Shown: positions 9,134 through 18,751 of the stretch, piece by piece
Numbering within the stretch: the first letter of the stretch is position 1
How the letters are laid out: every line of letters begins with the position of its first letter
DNA from: Rhizobium tumorigenes
GTDB lineage: Bacteria; Pseudomonadota; Alphaproteobacteria; Rhizobiales; Rhizobiaceae
Direction: 5' to 3'
DNA: 64,000 nt
NCBI RefSeq assembly: GCF_003240565.2
Contig: NZ_CP117255.1
Location: 2,108,001-2,172,000 of the forward strand
Program-made: the position numbers and the translations under genes
The notes under the pieces: generated by a model
Databases searched by the model: none
The model's input: the letters and a program-made list of their open reading frames with translations, nothing else
Told to the model about the DNA's origin: nothing

Positions 9134-10222
9134 ATGCTGCAACGTCTATCGAACATCGCCCCCGGGAAATCGACGGCGCCAGCCATGGCTCTCGGCGAGC
9201 GGTTGCTGATCGTGACCGATGCCTGGCATCCGCAGGTCAACGGCGTGGTGCGCTCCATCGAGAACACCAATCGCGAATTGACGCGCATGGGCGTCACGGT
9301 CTCCATGCTGACGCCCGAGGGCTTTCGCAGCATCCCCTGCCCGACCTATCCGGAAATCAGGCTGTCGCTCGCCAGCTACCGGCGCGTTGCCGCCGCGATA
9401 GAGGCAACGCAGCCATCCTATGTGCACATCGCCACGGAAGGTCCGCTGGGGCTGACGGCACGGCGATGGTGTGTGCGCAACGGCATGCAATTCTCCACGA
9501 CTTACCATACCCGCTTTCCCGAATATGTCGCAGCCCGGCTGCCGATTCCGAAGTCCTGGCTCTATGCCTTCATCCGCTGGTTCCACAATGGCGGCTTCGG
9601 CTGCATGGTGGCGACGCCAAGCCTTGCCGCCGAACTTAAAGCAAAGGGCGTGCGCAACCTGTTGCCGTGGAGCCGCGGCATCGATGCGACGCTGTTCAGG
9701 CCCCAGACACAGGAAGATGCGCCGTTCGGCCTGCCCCGGCCGATCTTCATGACCGTCGGGCGCGTCGCCACGGAGAAAAACCTGCCTGCATTCCTGGATC
9801 TCGACCTGCCGGGATCTAAAGTGGTGGTGGGTGGGGGACCGGATCTGGAGGATCTGAAGAAGCGCTATCCGGATGTGCTGTTCACCGGCGCAAAATTTGG
9901 CGAGGAACTGGCCAGCGCCTATGCGCAGGGCGACGTGTTCGTCTTTCCGTCGGTGACAGACACCTTCGGCAACACCATTCTCGAAGCGCTGGCGAGCGGC
10001 GTTCCGGTCGCAGCCTACCCGGTCACCGGCCCGGCCGATATTCTCGGCGATTATCCGACCGCCGGCGCCGTCGACAAGGACCTCAGGAGCGCCTGCCTGC
10101 GAGCGCTCTCATGCTCGCGAGAGGCAGCCCGCACACTCGCGCTCACCTATTCCTGGGAATCCGCAACGCAGCAGTTCCTCGACAACGTGCGGATCGCAAA
10201 CGGCAAGATCAGACGACGCTGA
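9134..10222 (+). CDS. Family 4 glycosyltransferase (GT-B fold)
   Basis: This 362-residue enzyme transfers a sugar from a nucleotide donor. The ATG at 9134 precedes a Rossmann start, RLLIVTDAWHPQVNGVV, typical of MgtA-like and sulfoquinovosyltransferase-like GT4 enzymes that glycosylate diacylglycerol or mannosides. The donor-side motifs are VGRVATEKNLPAFL and the EX7E-like FPSVTDTFGNTILEALASG. Agrobacterium is known to have a related lipid glycosyltransferase, so membrane glycolipid synthesis is a reasonable guess but not shown here. It ends facing der. Confidence 0.8.
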   Translation: MLQRLSNIAPGKSTAPAMALGERLLIVTDAWHPQVNGVVRSIENTNRELTRMGVTVSMLTPEGFRSIPCPTYPEIRLSLASYRRVAAAIEATQPSYVHIATEGPLGLTARRWCVRNGMQFSTTYHTRFPEYVAARLPIPKSWLYAFIRWFHNGGFGCMVATPSLAAELKAKGVRNLLPWSRGIDATLFRPQTQEDAPFGLPRPIFMTVGRVATEKNLPAFLDLDLPGSKVVVGGGPDLEDLKKRYPDVLFTGAKFGEELASAYAQGDVFVFPSVTDTFGNTILEALASGVPVAAYPVTGPADILGDYPTAGAVDKDLRSACLRALSCSREAARTLALTYSWESATQQFLDNVRIANGKIRRR

Positions 10223-10242
10223 CGACCGACGCAGAGGCGCGC

Positions 10243-10256
10243 CGGCACCGGTGCCG
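10243..10256. terminator. Possible bidirectional terminator hairpin
   Basis: A perfect 14-bp palindrome (CGGCACCGGTGCCG) fills most of the 39-base gap between the convergent glycosyltransferase and der genes. The stem is short and has no T-tract, so termination is only suggested. Confidence 0.3.
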
Positions 10257-10261
10257 AAGGA

Positions 10262-11737
10262 TCAGCGTTCCTTCTTGCGCTTGCTCGGATAGGGATTTTT
10301 CCGCTTGCGGTTCTCGAACGGATTTTCCGACGCATGGAAATGGATCCGGATCGGCACGCCCGGCATCTCGAAATCCTCGCGCAACCCGTTGGTCAGATAG
10401 CGGATATAGGATTCCGGCAAGGAATCCGGCCGGGTGCAGGAGATCATGAAACCCGGCGGGCGGGCCTTGACCTGCGTCATGTATTTCAGCTTGAGCCGGC
10501 GACCGGAGACGGCGGGTGGCGGATGCTGGACCTGACGCGCATCCAGCCAGCGATTGAGCTTGGCGGTGGCGATGCGCTTGTTCCAGACCTTGTCGGTATC
10601 GATGATCGACTGCATCAGCCGATCGAGGCCATCGCCCGTCTGCCCGGCAATCGTCACGGCACGGATACCGCGCGCCTGCGGCAGCAACCGGTCGGTCTTT
10701 TCCCGCAGCTCCGCCAGCACCGTCTGACGGTCCTCGATGAGGTCCCACTTGTTGAAGGCGATGACGGCCGCACGGCCTTCGCGAATGACGAGGTCGACGA
10801 TCTGCAGGTCCTGCTTCTCGAACGGTATCGTCGCATCGAAGACGATGACCACCGTCTCGGCAAAGCGGATTGCCCGGAGCGTGTCGGCGACCGAAAGCTT
10901 TTCCAGCTTCTCGGTGACGCGTGCCTTACGGCGCATGCCGGCGGTGTCGAACAGCTTGATGGTCCGGCCGCGCCAGGCCCAGTCGACCGAGATAGAATCG
11001 CGGGTGATGCCGGCTTCGGGTCCGACCAGCAGACGGTCCTGGCCGAGGAAGCGATTGATCAGCGTCGACTTGCCGGCATTCGGACGACCTACGATGGCGA
11101 CGCGCAGCGGCTTCGTCTCGTCGTACTCCGGCTCTTCTTCCTTCTCGTCGTCAAACACATCGTCGCCGTCGAGCGGCAGCGAAACATCCGTCTCGGCCAC
11201 GTCGTCATCGTCTTCCTCGATTTCCGGCGGGTAGGCGCGGTCCTGGCCGATGGCCGCTACGATGGCGTCGTGAAGGTCGATCATTCCCTGGCCATGTTCG
11301 GCCGAAATCGGGCAAGGATCACCGAGCCCGAGGGTGAAGGCGTCATAGAAACCGCCATCGGAGCCTTTGGCTTCCGACTTGTTGGCAACCAGTACGACAG
11401 GCTTGCCGCGCCGGCGCAGCAGCTCGCCGAACACCTTGTCGAGCGGCGTCAGGCCATACTTGGCATCGACCACGAACAACGTGAGGTCTGCCTCCTCGAT
11501 GGCAGCTTCGGTCTGGGCGCGCATACGGCCCTCGAGCGAATCCTCGTGGGCTTCTTCGAGACCGGCCGTATCGATGATGGTGAAATGCAGGTCCATCAGC
11601 TTGGCATCGCCCGGACGACGGTCACGGGTGACGCCCGGGGTGTCATCGACGAGCGCCAGCTTCTTGCCAACCAGGCGGTTGAACAAGGTGGACTTGCCGA
11701 CGTTCGGGCGACCGACGATCGCAACCGTGAAATTCAT
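10262..11737 (-). CDS. der: Ribosome-associated GTPase Der (EngA)
   Basis: This essential GTPase acts in 50S ribosomal subunit assembly. It has two tandem Era-like G domains: G1 motifs [14 protein letters not shown] at the N-terminus and [14 protein letters not shown] around residue 210, each with DTPG/DTAG and NKxD-type motifs (VANKSE, FNKWD). An acidic linker separates them, and a C-terminal KH-like domain ends in a Lys/Arg-rich tail. The start at 11737 ([14 protein letters not shown]) matches the family; 491 residues is typical. It follows a TPR membrane protein by 16 bp on the same strand, probably one operon. Confidence 0.96.
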   Translation of the reverse strand: MNFTVAIVGRPNVGKSTLFNRLVGKKLALVDDTPGVTRDRRPGDAKLMDLHFTIIDTAGLEEAHEDSLEGRMRAQTEAAIEEADLTLFVVDAKYGLTPLDKVFGELLRRRGKPVVLVANKSEAKGSDGGFYDAFTLGLGDPCPISAEHGQGMIDLHDAIVAAIGQDRAYPPEIEEDDDDVAETDVSLPLDGDDVFDDEKEEEPEYDETKPLRVAIVGRPNAGKSTLINRFLGQDRLLVGPEAGITRDSISVDWAWRGRTIKLFDTAGMRRKARVTEKLEKLSVADTLRAIRFAETVVIVFDATIPFEKQDLQIVDLVIREGRAAVIAFNKWDLIEDRQTVLAELREKTDRLLPQARGIRAVTIAGQTGDGLDRLMQSIIDTDKVWNKRIATAKLNRWLDARQVQHPPPAVSGRRLKLKYMTQVKARPPGFMISCTRPDSLPESYIRYLTNGLREDFEMPGVPIRIHFHASENPFENRKRKNPYPSKRKKER

Positions 11738-11753
11738 GGCGATTGGTGTTCCT

Positions 11754-12437
11754 TTAGCCCTGGGTCTGCGGGGCTTTGCCCGAAGCTTCGATATTATCAA
11801 GCATCATCTGGGCACGATTGGCAATATTGCGGGGTGACTGCTGGTCGCTGACGATGGCCTGGAACCACTGCCGGGCCTTGGCGAAATCGCCGGCCTTGTA
11901 GGCGGAAAGACCGAGGACTTCGCGGGCAGAATGGCGGAAGGCACTAGCCGGCACGGCCATCTCCTCGGCGAGCGCGGAGACCTGTTGATAAGTCCCGGTA
12001 TCGACCAGCAGGAAGGCGGCGCGCAGGCGGGCGGCGTCGGCGATAACGGAGGGAACGCCGGACTGCTTGCTGATCGCCGTGAACGCGGCCACGGCACCTG
12101 ATGTGTCGCCCTTCTGCGCCTGCAGCGAGGCGGCACGCATGCTGGCGAGCAGCGGATAGGCGCCCTTGCCGTCTTTTTCGATGGCAGCGAGGGCTGCCAG
12201 TGCATCGTCTGTCTTGTTCTGGTCGGCCAACGCCAGTGCCGCGAGGAACTTGTCGCCGTTGTCGCCGGCCTGATGGGTTGCCCAGTAGCGATAGCCGACA
12301 TAGCCGGCCGTTCCGATAACGACCAGCACTGCGAAGCCGATGATCAGGCGGCCGAAACGGCGCCAGACGAACTGCATCCGGTCGGAGCGCAGTTCCTCGT
12401 TGACTTCGCGGATGAAGCTGTCGTCGTTGAATGCCAT
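11754..12437 (-). CDS. Membrane-anchored TPR protein (YfgM-like)
   Basis: This 227-residue protein has a cytoplasmic N-terminus ([20 protein letters not shown]), one membrane helix (about residues 29-48, [19 protein letters not shown]) and a periplasmic region of TPR-like helical repeats rich in Ala and Leu. This matches the TPR_21/YfgM family, an ancillary factor of the Sec translocon in E. coli. The position just upstream of der is shared with gammaproteobacteria, where yfgM, bamB and der cluster; no bamB is present here. Confidence 0.8.
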   Translation of the reverse strand: MAFNDDSFIREVNEELRSDRMQFVWRRFGRLIIGFAVLVVIGTAGYVGYRYWATHQAGDNGDKFLAALALADQNKTDDALAALAAIEKDGKGAYPLLASMRAASLQAQKGDTSGAVAAFTAISKQSGVPSVIADAARLRAAFLLVDTGTYQQVSALAEEMAVPASAFRHSAREVLGLSAYKAGDFAKARQWFQAIVSDQQSPRNIANRAQMMLDNIEASGKAPQTQG

Positions 12438-12556
12438 TCTCGTCTCCGGCTCCGGCCAAAACTTGCATGCATAAAAGGAAGCGCGGCGGCAGGATGCAGC
12501 GCATGAACGCGCCTTCTACCCGATTTTGCGCCCGTTGTAAGGGGGAACCGCAGAAA

Positions 12557-13144
12557 TCACATCATTGCCAGCGGCGAAACGCCGATAAGCCACTCATGCA
12601 GCTTCCAGATGATGGCGCCCCAGAGCGCGATGCCGAGGACGACCGCCGCCGCATCGTATTTCGCTGACACGAACGGGCGTGGGGTGATTTCGCCGGCCCG
12701 CGCCCGGCGCTTCAACGAGATCCGCACGACGACACCCCAGGCGAGGAAGGACACAAACAACAGCACACCGGCGCTGTCGCCGTTTGCCAGAAGATGGGCG
12801 AGCGCCCAGATCTTTACCGCCAGCACCGTCGGATGCTTCGTCTTGGCGGCGATATGGCCGGCCGGCAGCAGGCCGGCCACGAGACAGATGCTGGCGATCA
12901 GCATCAACGTCAAAGTGATGTGCGACGCCCAGGCCGGTGGCGAATACAGCACCGTCGTCTCGTAGCGCGCGATGCTGAAGGCGTAGATCAGCAACACCAG
13001 CGTCAGGAGGCTGGCGACAGACTGCAGGACGATCCAAGCTGGACGCCCGAGGCGCGCGATCATCGACAGCCGGAACCCCGGCGCCAGCGCCTGGATCAGG
13101 TGAACGCCGAGAAAAAGTATGATGCTGACGACAAGCAAAGCCAT
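12557..13144 (-). CDS. NnrU family integral membrane protein
   Basis: This 195-residue, very hydrophobic protein has about five or six membrane helices. It begins MALLVVSIILFLGVHLIQAL and contains the family-typical LPAGHIAAKTKHPTVLAVKIWAL and HLLANGDSAGVLLFVSFLAWG. NnrU-like proteins were first noted near nitrite/nitric-oxide reductase genes and are related to isoprenylcysteine methyltransferase-fold membrane proteins. No denitrification genes are nearby, so its role here is unknown. Confidence 0.8.
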   Translation of the reverse strand: MALLVVSIILFLGVHLIQALAPGFRLSMIARLGRPAWIVLQSVASLLTLVLLIYAFSIARYETTVLYSPPAWASHITLTLMLIASICLVAGLLPAGHIAAKTKHPTVLAVKIWALAHLLANGDSAGVLLFVSFLAWGVVVRISLKRRARAGEITPRPFVSAKYDAAAVVLGIALWGAIIWKLHEWLIGVSPLAMM

Positions 13145-13234
13145 GGGGAAATCCTTTGAATCAAGACAATCATCCCTATCGCCTCGGGTTGAAAATTGAA
13201 AGCAGCATCAAAGCTTCGCCGCATTCCTCATCCA

Positions 13235-14257
13235 ATGGCCTCCGTCGAGCAAATTGACACGGTGCTTCTTTTGCGTTTCATCCCCGCCTCCGCCTCCGCC
13301 CTCGCCCTTTCCTTGCTGCTGCCGGCCGTGAGCAATGCCGACGAGAAACCGAAGCAGATCGTGCTGATTTCCTTCGACGGTGCCCATGACAACGCGCTCT
13401 GGACGAAGAGCCGAGACATGGCTCGGCGCAATGGCGCTCATTTCACCTATTTCCTCTCTTGCACCTTCCTGATGAACCGCGATCAGGCCAAGGCCTATCG
13501 GGGACCAGGGCACAGGCCCGGCAAGTCGAATGTCGGCTTCGCCCATAGCGACGAGGAAATCCGCACCCGCATCGCCAACATCTGGGGTGCCCACCAGGAA
13601 GGCGCCGACATTTCCAGCCATGCCTGCGGCCATTTCGACGGCAAAGATTTCAGCAAGGCCGACTGGCTGCAGGAATTCAAGGCAGCACAGGTAGCACTGC
13701 GCGATGCCTGGAAGAATTCCGGCGCCCCGGCCAACGAACCTGAGGGCTGGCAGGACTTCGCCACCCACGACGTCAAGGGATTTCGCGCACCCTATCTCTC
13801 CACCAGCGATGGCCTTGTTGCCGCCGAGAAAGAAATGGGCTTCGTCTACGACGCCAGCCTCGTCACCCGTGGACCCATGCTGCCGAAGACCGAAAATGGC
13901 CTGCCGCGTTTCGGACTACCCCTCATCCCGGAGGGCCCGGACCATCATCTGGTGATCGGCATGGACTACAATCTCTATGTCCACCACTCGAAAGGCGTCG
14001 AGGACCCCGCCAATTCGAAAGCCTATGAGGATCGCAGCCTGGACGCCTACGAAGCCGCGTTCAAGACGCAATATGACGGCGACCGCATCCCCCTTCAACT
14101 CGGCTTCCATTTCGTCGAGATGAACGCCGGCGCCTACTGGCGTGCCCTCGACCGCTTCGTCGGCGACGTCTGCCACAAACCGGACGTCGCCTGCGTCAGC
14201 TATTCCGAAGCCCTGCCAATGATCGCGGCACGGGGCAAGACGTCGTCCGGGCTTTAA
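13235..14257 (+). CDS. Secreted polysaccharide deacetylase-like protein
   Basis: This 340-residue NodB-homology protein has an N-terminal signal-like segment (LALSLLLPAVSNA). The first motif is ISFDGAHDNALW, where the usual TFDDG becomes SFDGA. The metal-binding region appears as DISSHACGHFDG, and GFRAPYLST matches the RxPY motif. The fold is that of carbohydrate esterase family 4, but the altered first motif makes deacetylase activity uncertain. The start is ambiguous: ATG 13235, or a GTG near 13262 giving a shorter signal peptide. It converges on the FAD monooxygenase, 5 bp away. Confidence 0.75.
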   Translation: MASVEQIDTVLLLRFIPASASALALSLLLPAVSNADEKPKQIVLISFDGAHDNALWTKSRDMARRNGAHFTYFLSCTFLMNRDQAKAYRGPGHRPGKSNVGFAHSDEEIRTRIANIWGAHQEGADISSHACGHFDGKDFSKADWLQEFKAAQVALRDAWKNSGAPANEPEGWQDFATHDVKGFRAPYLSTSDGLVAAEKEMGFVYDASLVTRGPMLPKTENGLPRFGLPLIPEGPDHHLVIGMDYNLYVHHSKGVEDPANSKAYEDRSLDAYEAAFKTQYDGDRIPLQLGFHFVEMNAGAYWRALDRFVGDVCHKPDVACVSYSEALPMIAARGKTSSGL

Positions 14258-14262
14258 CTCCG

Positions 14263-15405
14263 TCACCGGGCAGCTGGCTCGTCAACAGCCGCTTCCGTCT
14301 CCGGGGCGAACATCGTCTTCCCGAAGCTTACTGCCTCGTTCTGAATCTTTTCGACGAAAGGGCGAAGGTTTGTGTCGTAGTCCCGAAAGGCGGCGGCGAA
14401 ATCGTCGCCATGGCGTTGTAGAGCGTCTGAAATCGCTGCAGCCCCAATGATCGCCATCGACCCGCCCATTCCGGCAAACGGCGAAGGGCAGTATCCGGCA
14501 TCTCCCACAAGAGCAACTCGGCCCTTCGACCACGACGGCATACGTATCTGACAAATTTTATCGAAGTAGAAATCGCCCGCCGCATCGACTTCCCCGAGCA
14601 GTTCCGGTACCCGCCACCCGATCCCATCGAACCGGTCAAGGATCAACTGGATCTGCTGCGCCTTATCAAGGTGATCGTACGTCAGTTCTTGCTCGGAATG
14701 AAAGCCAAGGGCGATGTCGGTCCTGCCTTCATAGCCGTTCAGCATGGCCATTCTGCCCGGAACAGTGTAAATTTCCGTCACATCTGGCTCGATCAAGGCT
14801 TTCTGTACCACCTTGAGAAAGGCATATGTCTCGAGGAAATACACGTGCTCCTCATCATTGCCAAACGCCAGACGCCGCGTATTGGATCGCATGCCGTCAC
14901 AGCCTAAAATAAGGCTAAACGCCTGGGAGGAGCCATCGGAGAACCACGCAACCACACAGTCTTGCTGCTCTTCCAGGCGGGTGATCGATCGTGCGAAAAA
15001 AATGTCGACTTTATTGGCAACGGCTTCAAAGAAAATGTCGAGTAGAACATCCCGATCGACCTCATATTGTTCGTCAGGGCCGCCCCTGCTGACGGCTTGG
15101 GCTGGTAGCAGGGCCTTCGTCACGCCGTTGGCGTCCTTGAACTCGGTGCGGCGCGGCGGCAAGCTGCGCGCTCGGACGGCGTCCAGGAGACCCATGCGTC
15201 TGAGGATGTCGATAGTCTGTTCCTTGATGTCTACCGGGGTGCCGCCCTTTCTCAGTCCGTCGGCGATCTCAACGACCGTGACATGGTAGCCGAGCTTGTT
15301 CATCCAATAGGCCGTGGCAAGCCCGGCAAAACTTGCGCCGGAAATCAGCACTGTAGGACAGGATAGCACGGAAGATCTCTCGACGTTGGATTGCTGCTCT
15401 TTCAT
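14263..15405 (-). CDS. FAD-dependent aromatic-type monooxygenase (TetX/PHBH-like)
   Basis: This 380-residue class A flavoprotein monooxygenase has an N-terminal Rossmann motif LISGASFAGLATAYWMNKLG, the DG-type motif ILGCDGMRSNTRR, and the FAD-phosphate GD motif ALVGDAGYCPSPFAG. Members hydroxylate aromatic compounds or antibiotics using NAD(P)H and oxygen. It is divergent from a TetR regulator 71 bp away with an inverted repeat between them, so induction by its substrate or a related compound is likely. The substrate cannot be predicted. Confidence 0.85.
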   Translation of the reverse strand: MKEQQSNVERSSVLSCPTVLISGASFAGLATAYWMNKLGYHVTVVEIADGLRKGGTPVDIKEQTIDILRRMGLLDAVRARSLPPRRTEFKDANGVTKALLPAQAVSRGGPDEQYEVDRDVLLDIFFEAVANKVDIFFARSITRLEEQQDCVVAWFSDGSSQAFSLILGCDGMRSNTRRLAFGNDEEHVYFLETYAFLKVVQKALIEPDVTEIYTVPGRMAMLNGYEGRTDIALGFHSEQELTYDHLDKAQQIQLILDRFDGIGWRVPELLGEVDAAGDFYFDKICQIRMPSWSKGRVALVGDAGYCPSPFAGMGGSMAIIGAAAISDALQRHGDDFAAAFRDYDTNLRPFVEKIQNEAVSFGKTMFAPETEAAVDEPAAR

Positions 15406-15431
15406 AGTGCCATTCCTTCGGCCATCGGCTA

Positions 15432-15457
15432 TACTGAAATCATATATATACTCAGTA
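15432..15457. promoter_or_regulatory. Candidate TetR operator between monooxygenase and regulator
   Basis: An imperfect palindrome has perfect 6-bp outer arms, TACTGA at 15432-15437 and TCAGTA at 15452-15457, around an AT-rich centre (CATATATATA). It sits in the 71-bp divergent spacer where both promoters must lie, the usual place for a TetR dimer to repress both genes. Confidence 0.5.
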
Positions 15458-15476
15458 CAATTAAAGGCAATTGCTT

Positions 15477-16133
15477 ATGGCGACATTTCCGGACCGACGC
15501 ACCCGCAAGCGGCTCGTCACACGCCAGACCATCTCGGACGTCGCCACGCGTTTGTTTTTCGAGCGGGGGTTTGATCGGGTGACGGTGGACGAAATCGCCG
15601 AAGCAGCCGATGTCGGTCGAATGACTGTTTTCAACCACTTTCCACGCAAGGAAGACATGTTTTTTGATCAAGATCAGGAGGCTCGGGATATGCTTCTTGA
15701 AGCTCTTGTTGCGCGCGATCCCACGATTGCCCCGCTTGAATCAATACGCCTTTTGGCACATCGGCTTGTCGCGGAGAATCGTCCCTATATTCGTTTTTTC
15801 GACGGGAGCCGTCTTTTCGTGGAGACTGTCGCGGCAAGCGAGGCACTCAAATCCCGGGCACGGGCCATTCGCGACGAAGTAGCGCAATCTCTTACTGCAG
15901 CACTCGCTCTGACGGCAGGCCGACCTGAAGGTGATCCCGATGCGCATCTGGCCGCTAGCCTGATCTTGGCCACGTGGACAGTTGCCCTGATCCAGGCACA
16001 CGAGTCATTCCGGCGCGATAGTGACAGCGAAGCGGCGAAGGGGATCTTTCTGGCTGTCGCAGACAAAGGATTTCTCGGAATTGCTGCGACGATGGCGGAT
16101 ACGCCATATTGCGAGCCTGCTGAGCATCAGTAG
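15477..16133 (+). CDS. TetR family transcriptional regulator
   Basis: This 218-residue repressor has an N-terminal helix-turn-helix: RQTISDVATRLFFERGFDRV, then TVDEIAEAADVGRMTVFNHF, then PRKEDMF. The C-terminal ligand domain is divergent, as usual. The ATG at 15477 is preferred over a TTG two codons upstream. It is divergently paired with the FAD monooxygenase and probably controls it and itself. Confidence 0.9.
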   Translation: MATFPDRRTRKRLVTRQTISDVATRLFFERGFDRVTVDEIAEAADVGRMTVFNHFPRKEDMFFDQDQEARDMLLEALVARDPTIAPLESIRLLAHRLVAENRPYIRFFDGSRLFVETVAASEALKSRARAIRDEVAQSLTAALALTAGRPEGDPDAHLAASLILATWTVALIQAHESFRRDSDSEAAKGIFLAVADKGFLGIAATMADTPYCEPAEHQ

Positions 16134-16369
16134 GTAGTCCGCAAGGTGCAGCGTCACATATCTCTTACCGGCGCATTGTGGCCAAGCGGTCAAGAAATCG
16201 CTAATATTCGGAGCAAAATCAATATCTTAAAAATTAGAGACTATCACTCTCGCAACACTCAACCGCAAAATCAGACTGTACCGGCAGATATTTGCGATAC
16301 CAAATCATTCGACATTTCAGTTGAGGGCCGACTTTCCCGGCCAGCCCTCTGGTATTGTCGCTGGATGTC

Positions 16370-17635
16370 CTAAGTTTCCGGGTTCTCGTTCAGCCCCTGG
16401 CGCTCAAGATAGTGCCGGTCGATGGCTGGCAGGGGCTCGTCGTCGATGGCTGCCTCGAAGGACTTGAGGCGCTTGTGGATCGATAGCAGCTCGATGATCG
16501 TCGTCCAGGAGTTGACGAGATACTGGAAGGAGTTGCTGACCTGTCCAAACGCTGTCGAGATCTGCTGGAAGATGCCGTAGGTGATGGTACCGGCGACAAT
16601 CGTCGGCACGAGCATGAAGACCACGAACAGCGCGTCCGCCTGGACATAGAAATAGCGGGCGACGTTGAAGTACAGGTAGTGGAAATACATCCGGTAATAA
16701 TTGCGCCGGACGTTTCCGAACAGCTCCGTTAGCGTTGCCGGCTGGGCGCGATCCGCATGGTCCTCGCCGTAGACGAGTTCCTTGCGATAGGCTGCCTCGA
16801 CGCGCTGGTTGCGGAAGTTCAATCCAGGCAGCTTGATGCCGGCGACAGCCAGCAGCACGGTCCCGAAGACAGACCAGAACAAGGCCAGCCAGAATAGCGA
16901 ATTTGGCACCTTGCCGATGAACGGCAGATCGGTGACGTAGTTCGACAATGCGAGCAGGATAGGCAGGAACACCACCAGCGTCATGACGGAATTGATGAGC
17001 GTGATGCCGAGCCCTTCGAGCGTGCTCGAAAAACGCATCGTGTCTTCCTGAACACGCTGCGATGCACCTTCGATGTGACGCAACTTTTCCCACTTCGACG
17101 CATAGAAATTGTTCATCGCCGTGCGCCAGCGGAAAATGTAGTGGCTGGTGAAGAAGTCGGTGACGATCGAGACGAACATGCTGAGAAAGGCGATCTGCGC
17201 GAACACGATCATCAGGTCGTAGAAATTCTCGACCGATATGCCGGGTTTCTTGGACAACGCATTCTGCAGCAGGTCGCCGAACGGCCGGCGCCAGTTATTG
17301 ACGACGACGCTGATCTGGACACCGAAATAGGTAACGAAGATGATCAGCGCGGAGCCCCAGACGGACCACAGCTTCCATGGGTGATTGATCGCCTTCAGAT
17401 GCCAGAAACCGCAGAAGATGATGCCCGACAGGAAGAAGTATCCGTAGAACCAGAGATTCTCGCGCAGCAGGAAGAACGACAGGTCGATCGGCTGCTGATC
17501 TTCCGGAACGGGTCCGAAGCCTAACGTCACACCGAGATGCGCGGCACCGAGGTACCAGCCAAAGATCGCAACCAGCGTCCAGACGATGAGGGAGGTGAAG
17601 AACACCTTGGGCTGCGGAAAGAAGGAATGAAACAC
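16370..17635 (-). CDS. bacA: SbmA/BacA-family peptide transporter
   Basis: This integral membrane protein of the SbmA/BacA family imports peptides (bleomycin, microcins, plant NCR peptides), and in legume symbionts it is required for bacteroid survival. It has multiple hydrophobic helices and the family segments FFTSHYIFRWRTAMNNFY, IEGASQRVQEDTMRF and FNVARYFYVQADALFV; no ATPase domain is attached. A GTG start at 17635 gives VFHSFFPQPKVFF and 421 residues, matching known BacA length and N-terminus; an ATG at 17671 would add 12 residues. Whether it is the symbiotic BacA or a paralogue cannot be decided here. Confidence 0.88.
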   Translation of the reverse strand: MFHSFFPQPKVFFTSLIVWTLVAIFGWYLGAAHLGVTLGFGPVPEDQQPIDLSFFLLRENLWFYGYFFLSGIIFCGFWHLKAINHPWKLWSVWGSALIIFVTYFGVQISVVVNNWRRPFGDLLQNALSKKPGISVENFYDLMIVFAQIAFLSMFVSIVTDFFTSHYIFRWRTAMNNFYASKWEKLRHIEGASQRVQEDTMRFSSTLEGLGITLINSVMTLVVFLPILLALSNYVTDLPFIGKVPNSLFWLALFWSVFGTVLLAVAGIKLPGLNFRNQRVEAAYRKELVYGEDHADRAQPATLTELFGNVRRNYYRMYFHYLYFNVARYFYVQADALFVVFMLVPTIVAGTITYGIFQQISTAFGQVSNSFQYLVNSWTTIIELLSIHKRLKSFEAAIDDEPLPAIDRHYLERQGLNENPET

Positions 17636-17871
17636 AGAGATCGCTTTCCTGAACGGGAAGATGGGAAGCATCAGCCGATGCTGATTTTGCGGGAACCTAA
17701 GGCAGTTCCAAAGCAGCGGCAACGCTCTTCCCGCTTTCTTACACATTTGTAACGGCTTGTTCCCAGGATATCACCCGATTGCTGAGCGCATCGGCGCCAC
17801 GCACCACCGGGAAGTTGCAGCTGGCTTCCCATGCCCGCGTTTCCGACGCTCATGCCGATCGGGCAGGCGCC

Positions 17872-18624
17872 TTATTCGTCCGCCAGCGTCAAGATCACCG
17901 GCCCGTTGCGGGTGGCGATGACGGTGTGTTCGAACTGTACGGTAGGCGCGCGCGGATCGCTGTAGAGGGTCCAGGCATCGTCGCCGCCCTCGGCCCAACT
18001 GGCGCCGAGCGACAGGAAAGGCTCGACGGTGAAGACCAGCCCGTCCTGCATGATCCGCGTCTCGCTCGGATCGGCCCAGGTCGACACCTCGGCCGGCTCC
18101 TCGTGCAGCGAACGGCCGATGCCGTGGCTCGCCAGATTGGCGATCAGCGTATAGCGGTGCTTGGCAGCAAAGGCGCCGACGGCCTTGCCGATCTGCAGGA
18201 AAGGCACGTCGCTGCGCACCTGGTTGAGGCCGACCCACAGCGCCCGCTTGCCATCGCGGCAGAGACGCTCGATCTTCGGCTTGACCGGCGGCACCGTGAA
18301 GGATGCGCCCGTATCGGAAAAGAACCCGTCCTTTTCAGCCGACACATCCAGATTGACGAGATCGCCGGCCGCAATGACGCGCGGGCCGGGAATTCCGTGC
18401 GCCACTTCCTCGTTTACGCTGATGCATGTCGCGCCGGGAAAGCGATAGACGGTCTCGGGCGCCGACCGTGCACCGGCGTCTTCAAGCGCCTTGCGGCCGA
18501 TAGCATCGAGCTCCAGCGTCGTGATCCCCGGCTCGAGAGCGGCCGCCATCACCTTAAGCGCATTGGCGCAGATGCGGCCGATGTCCTTCATCTTGGTGAA
18601 TTCGTCGTCGCTTGAAATGATCAT
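17872..18624 (-). CDS. map: Type I methionine aminopeptidase
   Basis: This 250-residue enzyme removes N-terminal Met from nascent proteins. The five metal ligands are visible: Asp in NLDVSAEKDGFFSDTG (two), His in SHGIGRSLHEEP, Glu in FTVEPFLS and Glu in VQFEHTV. The HGIPG and SVNEEVAHG motifs are typical of type I. It lacks the N-terminal zinc-finger extension. Rhizobial genomes usually carry more than one map gene, and this may be the secondary copy. It is monocistronic, 236 bp from bacA. Confidence 0.92.
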   Translation of the reverse strand: MIISSDDEFTKMKDIGRICANALKVMAAALEPGITTLELDAIGRKALEDAGARSAPETVYRFPGATCISVNEEVAHGIPGPRVIAAGDLVNLDVSAEKDGFFSDTGASFTVPPVKPKIERLCRDGKRALWVGLNQVRSDVPFLQIGKAVGAFAAKHRYTLIANLASHGIGRSLHEEPAEVSTWADPSETRIMQDGLVFTVEPFLSLGASWAEGGDDAWTLYSDPRAPTVQFEHTVIATRNGPVILTLADE

Positions 18625-18751
18625 CGAAACAGGATTCCGGCTCTAGCGGCCCTGTCGGGCCAAACGGATGGAATGCTGGCTTTCGCGCCTCCTCACTCGT
18701 CCGTCAATGCCTTTTTCCCTGTGAGCCCGTCATTTGCGGCCTATCCAGCGC

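Noticed and set aside
10334..11851. 505-codon plus-strand frame
   Set aside because: It is antisense to der; der has both G domains and the correct start.
16175..16215. Possible tRNA fragment
   Set aside because: GTGGCCAAGCGGTCAAG resembles a D-arm, but no anticodon stem, T-arm or acceptor stem can be paired around it.
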